Source: Rhizobium sp. NRK18 (lineage in GTDB: Bacteria; Pseudomonadota; Alphaproteobacteria; Rhizobiales; Rhizobiaceae). From it: a stretch of DNA of 64,000 nt. The notes beneath the pieces are model-generated. The model did no database searches and was not told the DNA's origin. It saw only the letters and a program-made list of their open reading frames with translations. The stretch is from assembly GCF_024385575.1 (NCBI RefSeq), contig NZ_JANFMV010000004.1, positions 186,001 through 250,000 on the forward strand, in the 5' to 3' direction. The translations under genes and the position numbers were made by a program. Shown in pieces: positions 18,165 through 26,463 of the stretch (positions within the stretch are counted from its first letter, which is position 1; each line of letters opens with the position of its first letter).

Positions 18165-19214
18165 ATGAAACTCAAGACCATCATGATGTCGATCGCAGCC
18201 GGCACAATAATGTCCGGCGTAGCCATTGCCGAAGATCTGCCGAAGACCGAACTGACCATTGTCGGCGGCCTCAGCAACCTGACCGCATACCAGGATTTCG
18301 AAGTTCCATTCTGGACCAAGACCATACCGGAAAAGTCGAACGGTGCCGTCACTGCGACGATCAAGGGCTTCAACGACATGGGTCTCAAGGGCCCGGAGCT
18401 CATGCGGCTGATGTCCCAGGGCGTCGTGCCGTTTGGCACCGCGACCCTCTCCTACTTCGCCAGCGACAACCCCATCAACGAGGCGATCGACCTGCCGGGT
18501 CTCGCGCCTGATGCGGCGACCGCCCGCAAGGTCACGGAAGACTTCAAGCCGGTCTACGAGAAGTTCTACGGCGAAGGCTCCAAGGTGAAGGTGCTCGGCA
18601 TCTCCACCTATCCGGCCCAGGTGATCTTCTGCAACGCCGACATCAAGGGTCTGGCCGATCTTGCGGGCAAGAAGGTCCGCACATCGAGCCGCACCCAAGC
18701 GGAATTCGTCGAGGCATTCGGCGGTTCGAGCGTCACCATGGCCTTCGGTGAAGTCGTGCCGGCCCTTCAGAACAAGGTCGTCGATTGCGCCATCACCGGC
18801 TCGCTCTCCGGATATTCGGCAAAGTGGTACGAAGTCTCGACCCATCTTCTGGCACTGCCGATCAACTGGAACCAGCAGGTCCACGCCGTAAACCAGAAGG
18901 TTTGGGACAGCATCGACCCGAAGGTTCAGACATTCCTGCAGGAAAACATCAACGAGCTCGTCGACCAGATCTGGAGCGCTGCGGCCACCCAGACGCAGGA
19001 AGGCTATGACTGCAATACGGGTGCTGCGGCCTGCACTCGCGACGTCAAGGGCAAGATGACCCTCGTCGTGCCGAGTGACGAGGACAAGGCCCTCCTCGCC
19101 AAGACCTTGAAGGAAAAGATCCTGCCGCAATGGGCTGCGCGCTGCTCGGCTGACTGCGTCGCAAGCTTCAATGATACCATTGGCAAGGACTTCAACCTCA
19201 CTGCGTCGAAGTAA
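18165..19214 (+). CDS. TRAP transporter solute-binding protein (DctP family)
   Basis: 349 residues from the ATG at 18165, with GAAGGGG at 18150-18156 as ribosome site. A longer frame upstream lacks a signal peptide at its front. The signal peptide is MKLKTIMMSIAAGTIMSGVA, cleaved near AIA-ED. The binding core shows LPGLAPDAATARKVTEDFKP, GISTYPAQVIFCNADIKGLA, GKKVRTSSRTQAEFVEAFGG with the conserved Arg, and ALQNKVVDCAITGSLSGYSA. Two Cys pairs near the C-terminus (YDCNTGAAACTR and ARCSADC) are unusual for DctP and may form disulfides in the periplasm. It is the first gene of the second TRAP operon. Confidence 0.93.
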   Translation: MKLKTIMMSIAAGTIMSGVAIAEDLPKTELTIVGGLSNLTAYQDFEVPFWTKTIPEKSNGAVTATIKGFNDMGLKGPELMRLMSQGVVPFGTATLSYFASDNPINEAIDLPGLAPDAATARKVTEDFKPVYEKFYGEGSKVKVLGISTYPAQVIFCNADIKGLADLAGKKVRTSSRTQAEFVEAFGGSSVTMAFGEVVPALQNKVVDCAITGSLSGYSAKWYEVSTHLLALPINWNQQVHAVNQKVWDSIDPKVQTFLQENINELVDQIWSAAATQTQEGYDCNTGAAACTRDVKGKMTLVVPSDEDKALLAKTLKEKILPQWAARCSADCVASFNDTIGKDFNLTASK

Positions 19215-19225
19215 ACAAAACCGCC

Positions 19226-19253
19226 GGGGACGGGGCAACCAGACCTCGTCCCC
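19226..19253 (+). terminator. Intercistronic hairpin after dctP-type gene (system 2)
   Basis: GGGGACGGGG pairs with CCTCGTCCCC (10 bp with one G-U), loop CAACCAGA, 11 bases after the binding-protein stop. This is the same position as hairpins in the other two TRAP operons. It probably sets binding-protein to permease stoichiometry. Confidence 0.6.
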
Positions 19254-19278
19254 CGCATTTTCCCGGGAGATGGCCGTG

Positions 19279-19896
19279 ATGACGTCAAAATCGGTTCAAA
19301 CCATGTCGAGCCTTGTCGCTCACGCCGAGACGGCGGCCCGCTACGCAGTTTATGCCAGTGGCGCCCTCACGATCGGGAGCGTCCTGCTCATCTCCTACGA
19401 CGTGATTACGCGCAAGCTGTTTGGATGGTCGCTTGGAGGCTCCGACGAGATTTCGAGTTATGTCTTTGCAATCAGCACCACGTGGTCTCTGGCCTACGCC
19501 ACATTGCAACGCGCCCATGTTCGCGTCGATCTCCTTTACCAATATCTTCCGGTAAGGATTTCAGCCCTCCTCGACTGGCTGTCGCTCGTCATGCTCGGCG
19601 TCTTCATGGCCTTTCTGACCTATTACGGCTACGACGTGTTTGCCAGCTCCATAAGCCAGAACTCCCATGCCAACACGCCGCTCGGAACCCCACTCGCTGT
19701 TCCACAAGGCCTCTGGTTCGCTGGCCTCCTGTTCATGTGCATTGTCCTTTCGCTGATGCTGCTACGCGCTTCGATCGCGCTGGTCACGGGCGATATCGAT
19801 GCGATCAAGTCGATGGCCGGCATTCGCTCGGCCAAGGAAGAGGCTGATGAAGAAGCTGCCGCAGGCGAGCGCCTGATCCAGGGGGAACGCAAATGA
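19279..19896 (+). CDS. TRAP transporter small permease (DctQ family)
   Basis: 205 residues from the ATG at 19279, which sits 10 bases after GGGAG. The ATG at 19270 is too close to that ribosome site. Four membrane helices are apparent (about 20-42, 57-75, 95-117, 143-163). The motif QRAHVRVDLLYQYLP after helix 2 is the DctQ signature. The C-terminus is a charged extension rich in Glu and Ala (about 40 residues), longer than in the other two DctQ proteins here. The stop overlaps the next start by four bases (ATGA), so translation is coupled. Confidence 0.92.
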   Translation: MTSKSVQTMSSLVAHAETAARYAVYASGALTIGSVLLISYDVITRKLFGWSLGGSDEISSYVFAISTTWSLAYATLQRAHVRVDLLYQYLPVRISALLDWLSLVMLGVFMAFLTYYGYDVFASSISQNSHANTPLGTPLAVPQGLWFAGLLFMCIVLSLMLLRASIALVTGDIDAIKSMAGIRSAKEEADEEAAAGERLIQGERK

Positions 19897-21176
19897 TCGC
19901 GACCACCCTCGTCCTCCTGCTGGTACTGATCGGCATTTCCATTCCCGTTGGTGCCGCCCTTGGCGTGCTCGGCCTGATCCTCGACCCGCTCTATTCCATG
20001 CTGCCGCTGACGCGCGGCTTGGGCGAGATCGCCTGGAGCACCAACAACGACTTTCTCACGGTCGCCATCCCGCTCTTCATCCTGCTTGGCGAAATCTTGC
20101 TGCGCGCCGGCTTTGCCGAGAGAATGTATTCGGCGATGAGCCTGTGGCTCGCCTGGCTTCCGGGTGGCCTGATGCACGCCAATATCGGCGCGTCGGCGCT
20201 CTTCGCCGCAACATCGGGCTCAAGCGTTGCAACCGCAGCCACGGTCGGCACGGTCGCCGTGCCCCAAATCAAGCGACATGGCTATAACGAGCCGCTGTTT
20301 CTCGGTTCGCTTGCCGCCGGAGGAACGCTTGGCATATTGATCCCGCCGTCGATCAACATGGTCCTCTACGGCGTACTGACCAACACGTCCGTGCCAAAGC
20401 TCTACCTTGCAGGCATCCTGCCTGGACTGCTGCTGACGCTCCTGTTCATGCTGATCATCATTTGCGGCTGCCTGGCCGTGCCGGCCTGGGGCGGCAAACG
20501 CATCACCGGAGCCTGGCGCGAGCGCCTGATCAGCCTGAAGCATCTCGGCCCGCCACTCGGCATCTTTCTGCTCGTGGTCGGCTCCATCTACGCCGGTGTG
20601 GCAACGCCGACGGAAGCCGCCGCTCTGGGTGTGCTCGGAGCGCTGATCCTGGCCGCCTGCTTTAGAAAACTGACTTTCCCGATGCTCGGAGAGGCGATCG
20701 AAGGCACGATGAAGTCCACGGCGATGATCATGCTGATCATTCTCGCCGCCGCCTTCCTCAACTTTGTCATGTCGGCTGCCGGGATCACCGACGCCATCAC
20801 AGGCTCGATCACCGGCCTCGGCCTGTCGCCGCTGCAGATGCTCTTCGTCATCATCATTTTCTATCTCGTGCTCGGCTGCTTCATGGAATCGCTTTCCATG
20901 ATGATCACGACAATTCCGATCGTCACCCCGATCATGTTCCAACTTGGCTACGACCCGATCTGGGTCGGGGTCCTCATCATCATCCTGGTGGAAGCCGCAC
21001 TGATCACGCCTCCCGTGGGCCTCAACCTCTTCGTCGTTCACAGCCTGCGCAAGAGTGGCAACATGGCGCCCGTCATCAAGGGCAGCCTGCCCTTCGTTGG
21101 CGCCATGGCCCTGCTGATCCTGCTGCTGGCAGTCTTCCCTTCCATCGTCCTCTATCTCCCAAGCCTTTCAAACTGA
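19893..21176 (+). CDS. TRAP transporter large permease (DctM family)
   Basis: 427 residues, about twelve membrane helices. It has the family segments PLFILLGEILLRAGFAERMY, GSSVATAATVGTVAVPQIKR, LIPPSINMVLYGVLTNTSVP, ATPTEAAALGVLGALI and LVEAALITPPVGLNLFVVHS. It forms the transport channel with the small permease encoded just upstream (4-base overlap). It lies 34 bases before the DUF2848 gene and is part of the operon that runs to 24056. Substrate specificity lies with the binding protein and is unknown; the following amidase suggests an amide or amino-acid derivative. Confidence 0.95.
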   Translation: MIATTLVLLLVLIGISIPVGAALGVLGLILDPLYSMLPLTRGLGEIAWSTNNDFLTVAIPLFILLGEILLRAGFAERMYSAMSLWLAWLPGGLMHANIGASALFAATSGSSVATAATVGTVAVPQIKRHGYNEPLFLGSLAAGGTLGILIPPSINMVLYGVLTNTSVPKLYLAGILPGLLLTLLFMLIIICGCLAVPAWGGKRITGAWRERLISLKHLGPPLGIFLLVVGSIYAGVATPTEAAALGVLGALILAACFRKLTFPMLGEAIEGTMKSTAMIMLIILAAAFLNFVMSAAGITDAITGSITGLGLSPLQMLFVIIIFYLVLGCFMESLSMMITTIPIVTPIMFQLGYDPIWVGVLIIILVEAALITPPVGLNLFVVHSLRKSGNMAPVIKGSLPFVGAMALLILLLAVFPSIVLYLPSLSN

Positions 21177-21210
21177 TCGGCCGGACCAGCGAAATACCCG
21201 AGAGAACAGC

Positions 21211-21897
21211 ATGAAACTGCACTTCACCATCGAAAGCAAAAACGGCGCTTCCAACATTGATGTCGATATCGACAATCTTGTCGTCGCCGGCTGGGCTGGC
21301 CGCGACCGCGCCTCCATCGAGCATCATATCGAGGAACTGGCCGCGCTCGGCGTGCCGCGCCCTTCGGCCGTGCCGCTGTTCTACAGGGTCTCCGAAAGTC
21401 TTGCCTTCCAGGGTGACCATATTCAGGTTGTCGGCGCGGAAACCTCCGGTGAGGTGGAAACCTTTGTGTTCACGAAGGATGGCAAGATGTATGTCTCACT
21501 CGCCTCCGACCATACGGACCGCAAGCTCGAGGCAACGGGCGTGGCCCTGTCGAAGCAGATCTGCGCCAAGCCCATCGCGACCACCGCCTGGCCCTTCGAC
21601 GAGGTGGCCGATCACTGGGACAGCCTGATCGTTCGCTCCTTCATCGTCGAAGGCGGCCAGCAGGTAACGTATCAGGAAGGTGCGCTTTCATCGCTTCGCA
21701 AGCCCGCGGAATTGATTGCCGGCTATACCGGCGGCAGCAGCCTTCTGCCGGAAGGTACGGGCATGATCTGCGGAACGGTTGGCGCCATCGGTGGCATCCG
21801 ACCGTCCCGCAACCTGACGCTGGAACTGTTCGACCCGGTGCTCAACCGTTCGATCCGGCACGACTACGTCACCGAGGTTCTGCCGGAGGTCGCATGA
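21211..21897 (+). CDS. DUF2848 family protein
   Basis: 228 residues, soluble, no signal peptide. I recognise the DUF2848 family from the start MKLHFTIESKNGASNIDVDI, the GWAGRD segment near residue 31, VPRPSAVPLFYRVSESL, and the C-terminal ILELFDP-like strand (NLTLELFDPVLNRSIRHDY). The family has a fold related to fumarylacetoacetate hydrolases, and no reaction is established to my knowledge. In many proteobacteria it sits next to amidases and TRAP genes, as here. Its stop codon overlaps the amidase start (ATGATG). It probably acts in the cytoplasm on the same imported compound as the amidase. Confidence 0.85.
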   Translation: MKLHFTIESKNGASNIDVDIDNLVVAGWAGRDRASIEHHIEELAALGVPRPSAVPLFYRVSESLAFQGDHIQVVGAETSGEVETFVFTKDGKMYVSLASDHTDRKLEATGVALSKQICAKPIATTAWPFDEVADHWDSLIVRSFIVEGGQQVTYQEGALSSLRKPAELIAGYTGGSSLLPEGTGMICGTVGAIGGIRPSRNLTLELFDPVLNRSIRHDYVTEVLPEVA

Positions 21898-23255
21898 TGG
21901 CACTAGAAAGCACCATTGCGGATGCAGCGGCCGCATTATCGTCAGGAGCGGCAAGCGCGAAAAGCCTGGTGGAGACTGCAATCGCCCGGATGGACGACCC
22001 GTCAGGCGAAGGCAAGCGCACCTTCATTCGGCGCAACGACGACCGTGCTCGTGGACTTGCGTCAGCATCGGACGCGATCCGCGCCGCCGGCCACTCTCGC
22101 TCTCCAATCGAAGGCCTGCCGATATCGGTAAAGGACCTCTTCGATCTCAAAGGCGAAACGACGCTTGCAGGCAGCATCGCCCTGAAGGGCGCGGCCCCCG
22201 CCGCCAGGGACGCAGCCGTGATCCGACGGCTGATCGCCGCCGGCGCCGTCATTACCGGCACCACGAATATGAGCGAGTTCGCATTCTCGGGGCTGGGCCT
22301 CAACCCACATTACGATACACCGCGCAATCCCTTCGATCGAGCAACAGGGCGCATCCCTGGCGGTTCGTCCTCCGGCGCGGCGATCTCTGTCAGCGACGGT
22401 ATGGCGGTCGCCGCCATAGGAACAGATACCGGGGGGTCGATCCGCATTCCGCCGGCGCTGTGCGGCCTGACCGGCTTCAAGCCGACAGCAAGCCGCATCG
22501 ACCGGGAAGGTGCAATTCCATTGTCGACCACGCTCGACTCGATCGGCCCGATCGCGCGCAGTGTGGCCTGCTGTGCCATTCTCGACGCGATCATGGCGGG
22601 AGAAAACCCGCAGGACCTGCCGCAGGCGCTTCCGATCAGGGGACTGCGCCTTGCCGTTCCGCAGACGGTCGTGCTCTCCGACATGGATGCACATGTCGCA
22701 AAGGCCTTCGAGGCAGCCGTCAGTCGTCTTTCCTCCGCCGGAGCCGTCATCGTCGACCTGCCGCTTGAAGAGTTCGCGGAGATCGCATCGATCTACTCGG
22801 GTGGCACCATCGTTGCCGCGGAAGCCTATCATTGGCACCGGGAGCTGATCGAGAAGGCAGGCGATCGTTATGACCAGCGTGTGCGCCAGCGCATCATGAC
22901 AGGCAAAGCGCAGTCGGCCAGTGGCTATCTCTCCCTGATCGAAGCTCGGGCGAACTGGAAGAGACGTGTGGAAAGACAGATCGCAGGCTTTGACGCGCTG
23001 ATCATGCCGACAGTGCCGACAATCGCCCCCGAGATCGAACCGTTGGTCCGCGACGAGGCAAGATTTTTCGCGGTGAACGGGCTGATGCTGCGCAATCCGA
23101 GTGTCATCAATTTTCTGGACGGCTGTGCCTTGTCGGTTCCCTGCCATGAGCCTGGAACTGCGCCTGTCGGCTTGATGATTGCTGGGGCGGCCTTTGCCGA
23201 CCGGCATGTTCTAGCGGCAGGACTTGCCATCGAAAGCGCATTGTCGAGAGACTGA
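21894..23255 (+). CDS. Amidase signature family hydrolase
   Basis: 453 residues. The Ser-cisSer-Lys triad of amidase-signature enzymes is visible: Lys80 in PISVKDLFDL, the cis-Ser in GGSSSGAAIS (about residues 158-160), and the nucleophile Ser182 in GTDTGGSIRIPPALCG. The length and FKPTASRIDREG segment fit GatA-like or 6-aminohexanoate/indoleacetamide-type amidases. It is not GatA itself, since no gatB or gatC is nearby. It hydrolyses a carboxamide to acid and ammonia in the cytoplasm. The substrate is unknown; TRAP, DUF2848 and DUF1445 neighbours point to a small amino-acid amide or related compound. Confidence 0.92.
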   Translation: MMALESTIADAAAALSSGAASAKSLVETAIARMDDPSGEGKRTFIRRNDDRARGLASASDAIRAAGHSRSPIEGLPISVKDLFDLKGETTLAGSIALKGAAPAARDAAVIRRLIAAGAVITGTTNMSEFAFSGLGLNPHYDTPRNPFDRATGRIPGGSSSGAAISVSDGMAVAAIGTDTGGSIRIPPALCGLTGFKPTASRIDREGAIPLSTTLDSIGPIARSVACCAILDAIMAGENPQDLPQALPIRGLRLAVPQTVVLSDMDAHVAKAFEAAVSRLSSAGAVIVDLPLEEFAEIASIYSGGTIVAAEAYHWHRELIEKAGDRYDQRVRQRIMTGKAQSASGYLSLIEARANWKRRVERQIAGFDALIMPTVPTIAPEIEPLVRDEARFFAVNGLMLRNPSVINFLDGCALSVPCHEPGTAPVGLMIAGAAFADRHVLAAGLAIESALSRD

Positions 23256-23267
23256 AGGAATAAAAGC

Positions 23268-24056
23268 ATGAGCAACGATTTTGCGACGGCCGCGCATGCG
23301 GTCCGCCTTGATGCGCGCACACGCCGGTTGACTGGCCCGACGGCCAATCTGGCACCCGGTCATGTGCAGGCAAATCTCGCGATCCTGCCGAAGAGCCTTG
23401 CCTATGATTTCCTGCTCTTCTGCCAGCGCAATCCGAAGCCGTGCCCGCTGCTGGGTGTCTCGGACCCAGGCGACTACATGATCGGCCCGCTCGGCCACGA
23501 CCTCGATATTCGCTCAGACGTGCCGCGCTATCGCGTCTGGCGAGAAGGTCATCTCGTCGACGAGCCGGAAGACATCGAGACGGTCTGGCGCGACGACCTC
23601 GTCACATTCGCGATCGGCTGTTCGTTCTCGTTTGAAGAGGCCCTCCTGGCTGCCGGCGTGCCTGTGCGGCATATCGAGGAAAACACAAACGTGCCGATGT
23701 ACCGCACGTCGCTGCAAACCAATCCGGCCGGTGTATTTTCAGGCCCGCTTGTCGTCTCCATGCGGCCGATGACGCCGGCCGATGCCATCCGCGCCGTCCA
23801 GATCACCGGACGTCTGCCATCGGTGCATGGCGCGCCCGTCCACATAGGTGATCCCGGCGACATCGGCATTGCCGACATCGCGAAACCGGACTACGGCGAC
23901 GCGGTAACTGTCCGCGAGGGCGAAATCCCGGTCTTCTGGGCCTGCGGAGTGACCCCACAGGCGGCGATCGTCAGGGCCAAGCCCGAATTCTCGATCACTC
24001 ACGCTCCAGGGCACATGCTGGTAACCGACTTGGTCAATGCAGATCTTGCGGTCTAA
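23268..24056 (+). CDS. DUF1445 putative hydro-lyase / D-glutamate cyclase family
   Basis: 262 residues, close to the usual 260-270 of the family. Family marks are [39 protein letters not shown], the [20 protein letters not shown] stretch, NVPMYRTS, and [20 protein letters not shown] followed by [12 protein letters not shown]. The Bacillus member YcsI lies beside the 5-oxoprolinase genes pxpABC, and the vertebrate mitochondrial homologue interconverts D-glutamate and 5-oxo-D-proline. Here the same family occurs about 7 kb from a fused 5-oxoprolinase and in one operon with an amidase. It may convert an imported D-glutamate-like or hydroxy-acid compound. Its stop overlaps the convergent gluconokinase stop by four bases. 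Confidence 0.88.
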   Translation: MSNDFATAAHAVRLDARTRRLTGPTANLAPGHVQANLAILPKSLAYDFLLFCQRNPKPCPLLGVSDPGDYMIGPLGHDLDIRSDVPRYRVWREGHLVDEPEDIETVWRDDLVTFAIGCSFSFEEALLAAGVPVRHIEENTNVPMYRTSLQTNPAGVFSGPLVVSMRPMTPADAIRAVQITGRLPSVHGAPVHIGDPGDIGIADIAKPDYGDAVTVREGEIPVFWACGVTPQAAIVRAKPEFSITHAPGHMLVTDLVNADLAV

Positions 24057-24640
24057 AATTCGTCTGTCGTCGCATTGTCTGAAACGTTCGAGGCCCCGGG
24101 ATGACTGGGGTTGCCGACTGAAGTTTTCAGCTGATCCGTCCAAGCTTCTAGAATGGAAAGCACTTTGCAACTGAGTTGATCGAATGGCATGGAGCCGAGT
24201 ACGGTCACCCCCAGCTCTTCCGGCGCCAGCGGTTCAAGCGTCTGCAGCTGGTTCTCCAGAAGCGAAACCGGCATGAAATGCTCCCTGGCCGTCATCCGGC
24301 TGATCAAGACATCCCTGCCGACATCGAGATGGAGGAAAAAGAGAGGGCAATCCTTTGCCAGCCTCTCCCGATAGGACCGCTTGAGGGCTGAGCAGGATGC
24401 CACGGCCCCACCGGGACGTTCACCCAATGCGCTGGCGATCCTGTCCAGCCAGGGCCAGCGCATGTCATCGTTGAGAGGCAGGCCACGGCTCATTCGCTCG
24501 ATGCTGGCCGGCGAATGCAGATCATCGCCTTCAATGAAGGGCACGTTCAGATGATCGGCAATGCGCCTTGCGACCGATGACTTGCCGCAGCCACTGACCC
24601 CCATGACAACGATGTGCAAGGGCACGGTCAGGTCAGCCAT
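24053..24640 (-). CDS. gntK: Gluconokinase (GntK type)
   Basis: 195 residues from the ATG at 24640. The upstream extension in the same frame lies inside the TRAP permease gene. The Walker A loop GVSGCGKSS (residues 14-22) is the gluconokinase version. It is followed by [20 protein letters not shown], the GDxxHPxxNxxKM-type substrate loop in slightly altered form, [13 protein letters not shown], and [24 protein letters not shown] lid and [13 protein letters not shown]. It phosphorylates a gluconate-like sugar acid with ATP in the cytoplasm. It overlaps the TRAP permease by 13 bases and is last in a seven-gene sugar-acid operon. Replacement of HP by HS and NxxKM by ERMSRG may indicate a different sugar acid. 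Confidence 0.85.
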   Translation of the reverse strand: MADLTVPLHIVVMGVSGCGKSSVARRIADHLNVPFIEGDDLHSPASIERMSRGLPLNDDMRWPWLDRIASALGERPGGAVASCSALKRSYRERLAKDCPLFFLHLDVGRDVLISRMTAREHFMPVSLLENQLQTLEPLAPEELGVTVLGSMPFDQLSCKVLSILEAWTDQLKTSVGNPSHPGASNVSDNATTDEF

Positions 24641-25899
24641 TCTACGGGCCACATGACGATCTGCGGAAAGGCGGCCACCAGCACCAGCACGACGGCGTTG
24701 ACCGCGTAGAACGGCAGCGACGCAGCGACGAGCTTCGGCGTCGGAACGCCCGAGACATAGGCGGTCGCGAACAGGCACGTGCCGACCGGCGGCGTTGCCA
24801 GACCGACAGCCAGGCAGGCAACCATGTAGACCAGGAAATGCAGGGGATCGACACCCGCCGCAACTGCGGCCGGCATGAGCACAGGGATCAGCATCAACGC
24901 CGCCGCGACGATATCCATCAGCATGCCGACGATGATGAAGATCAACCCCATCAGCATCAGCGTCATGAAAGTGGAGCCGCCGAACATCGACAGGAAGCCG
25001 GAGGCCTTCTGCGGCAAGAGATCGACCGTGAAGACGAAGGTCGCGGCATTTGCCACCATCAGGATCAACAGCACCGAGCCGGCAAGCCTGCCGGACGCGA
25101 CTGCCAGTTCGAGCACGTCCCGCAAGCCGATCTCGCGATGCAGGATCCCGGCCACGAGGAGCGTGTAGAACACGGCGAGGCCGGCAGCTTCAGTCGGCGT
25201 CACGATGCCGGAAAACATGCCGGTCAGGATGATCACCGGAGCGCCCACGGAGGGCAGCGCCCTGAAGAGCGCCCGGGCCGACTTGCGCATGTCGAAGGCC
25301 GTAATCGTCCCATACCCCTTCCGGCGCGAAATGATCGTGTTGTAGATCGCCAGCGAGACAGCGAGCAGAACGCCGGGCCCGAGCCCCCCGGCCAGGGCAG
25401 CGCCGACCGACTGGCCGGCCGAAGCTGCCGCGACGATGACGAGGATCGATGGCGGAACAAGCGTCGCCAGTGTCGAGGTAATGAGCGTCAGCGCCGCCGC
25501 ATAGGGCTTCGGATATCCGCGCGACGTCATGGACCGGATCGTGATCGGTCCGAGACTGGCGATATCGGCGACGGACGATCCGGAAATGCCGCCAAACACG
25601 AAACTGGAGGCAATATTGACATGGCCGACGCCACCGGGAAGCCTGCCGACGAGCGCCTCGGCCGCATCGAAGATGCGTTCGGACAAGCCGCCCCGCTCCA
25701 TGATCTGGCCCGCCAGAATGAACAGCGGCACCGCAATCAGGAGGAACGAGTTGATGGACGTCGCCATCGACTGCGTGATCATCGACAATGGCAGGTCGAA
25801 CCACCAGAGCGTTACGGCGGAGGCGAGCCCGAGGGCGACCGACAAGGGAACGTCGACAATAGCCAGCACGGCAAAGAGCGCGACGAGAGTGAGGCTCAT
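24628..25899 (-). CDS. TRAP transporter large permease (DctM family)
   Basis: 423 residues, about twelve membrane helices, starting MSLTLVALFAVLAIVDVPLS. Family segments are PLFILAGQIMERGGLSERIF, GSSVADIASLGPITIRSMTS, LVPPSILVIVAAASAGQSVG and VTPTEAAGLAVFYTLL. The C-terminus has ATPPVGTCLFATAYVSGVPT. It is the channel subunit of the third TRAP importer. It overlaps the small permease by four bases and the gluconokinase by 13. With a kinase for sugar acids and a hydroxyacid dehydrogenase in the same operon, a sugar acid is the likely cargo. Confidence 0.95.
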   Translation of the reverse strand: MSLTLVALFAVLAIVDVPLSVALGLASAVTLWWFDLPLSMITQSMATSINSFLLIAVPLFILAGQIMERGGLSERIFDAAEALVGRLPGGVGHVNIASSFVFGGISGSSVADIASLGPITIRSMTSRGYPKPYAAALTLITSTLATLVPPSILVIVAAASAGQSVGAALAGGLGPGVLLAVSLAIYNTIISRRKGYGTITAFDMRKSARALFRALPSVGAPVIILTGMFSGIVTPTEAAGLAVFYTLLVAGILHREIGLRDVLELAVASGRLAGSVLLILMVANAATFVFTVDLLPQKASGFLSMFGGSTFMTLMLMGLIFIIVGMLMDIVAAALMLIPVLMPAAVAAGVDPLHFLVYMVACLAVGLATPPVGTCLFATAYVSGVPTPKLVAASLPFYAVNAVVLVLVAAFPQIVMWPVEWLT

Positions 25900-26408
25900 T
25901 GGCTCAATCCTTCATGGGACGTGAGTTGCGCGACGGTCGGGTCGGACAGCGGGTCGGCTGTAAAGGCGTTCACCGCCGTGCCGACAATCGCCAGAAAGGA
26001 TCCCATCACCAGCGGCAGCGTCGTAATCCACATGCCGACCTGCAGGATCGGCGAGAGCTCGCCGAAGCGGATCTGCTGAACCAGCAACTGCCAGCCCTGC
26101 CAGGTCACGATGCTGAAGAGGATCATCGCGCTCAGCGCCGGGATCAGCCGGTAGGCGACTAGAAGCCGGGCCGGGATCAGGTTGACGAGAAAATTGAGAG
26201 CCGGGTGCTGCCCGCTGCGAAAGCCTGCGGCGAGACCCAGCCACACCGTCCAGATGAACAGGAAGCGGGACAGTTCTTCCGTCCAGGCAAGCGAATGTCC
26301 GAAAAGGCGGGACCCGACCTGAAGCGTGATCAGCAGGACCATGCTGATCACCGCTATCAGGATTATCAGGTCGACGACGCGCCAGATGATCTTATCGAGA
26401 AGCTGCAT
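25896..26408 (-). CDS. TRAP transporter small permease (DctQ family)
   Basis: 170 residues with four membrane helices (about 10-32, 44-62, 86-108, 128-150). FGHSLAWTEELSRFLFIWTV is the classic DctQ motif, and the helix-2 region has FRSGQHPALNFLVNLIP in place of the HIRVD form. It pairs with the DctM subunit, whose start overlaps its stop by four bases. It lies 55 bases after the binding-protein stop, and that gap contains a long hairpin. Confidence 0.92.
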   Translation of the reverse strand: MQLLDKIIWRVVDLIILIAVISMVLLITLQVGSRLFGHSLAWTEELSRFLFIWTVWLGLAAGFRSGQHPALNFLVNLIPARLLVAYRLIPALSAMILFSIVTWQGWQLLVQQIRFGELSPILQVGMWITTLPLVMGSFLAIVGTAVNAFTADPLSDPTVAQLTSHEGLSQ

Positions 26409-26430
26409 CTCTGTACCATGAATTGTTGGA

Positions 26431-26458
26431 GCGAGGGGCGCCCGGGGGCGCCCTTCGC
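26431..26458 (-). terminator. Intercistronic hairpin after dctP-type gene (system 3)
   Basis: A 12-bp stem (GCGAGGGGCGCC with GGCGCCCTTCGC, one G-U pair) with loop CGGG follows the binding-protein stop codon (26464) after 5 bases. No T-run follows. It is placed exactly as in the other two TRAP operons. Confidence 0.65.
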
Positions 26459-26463
26459 AAATG

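Noticed and set aside
21894-23255. GatA subunit of the Glu-tRNA amidotransferase
   Set aside because: No gatB or gatC nearby and the gene is embedded in a TRAP catabolic operon; a stand-alone amidase fits better.
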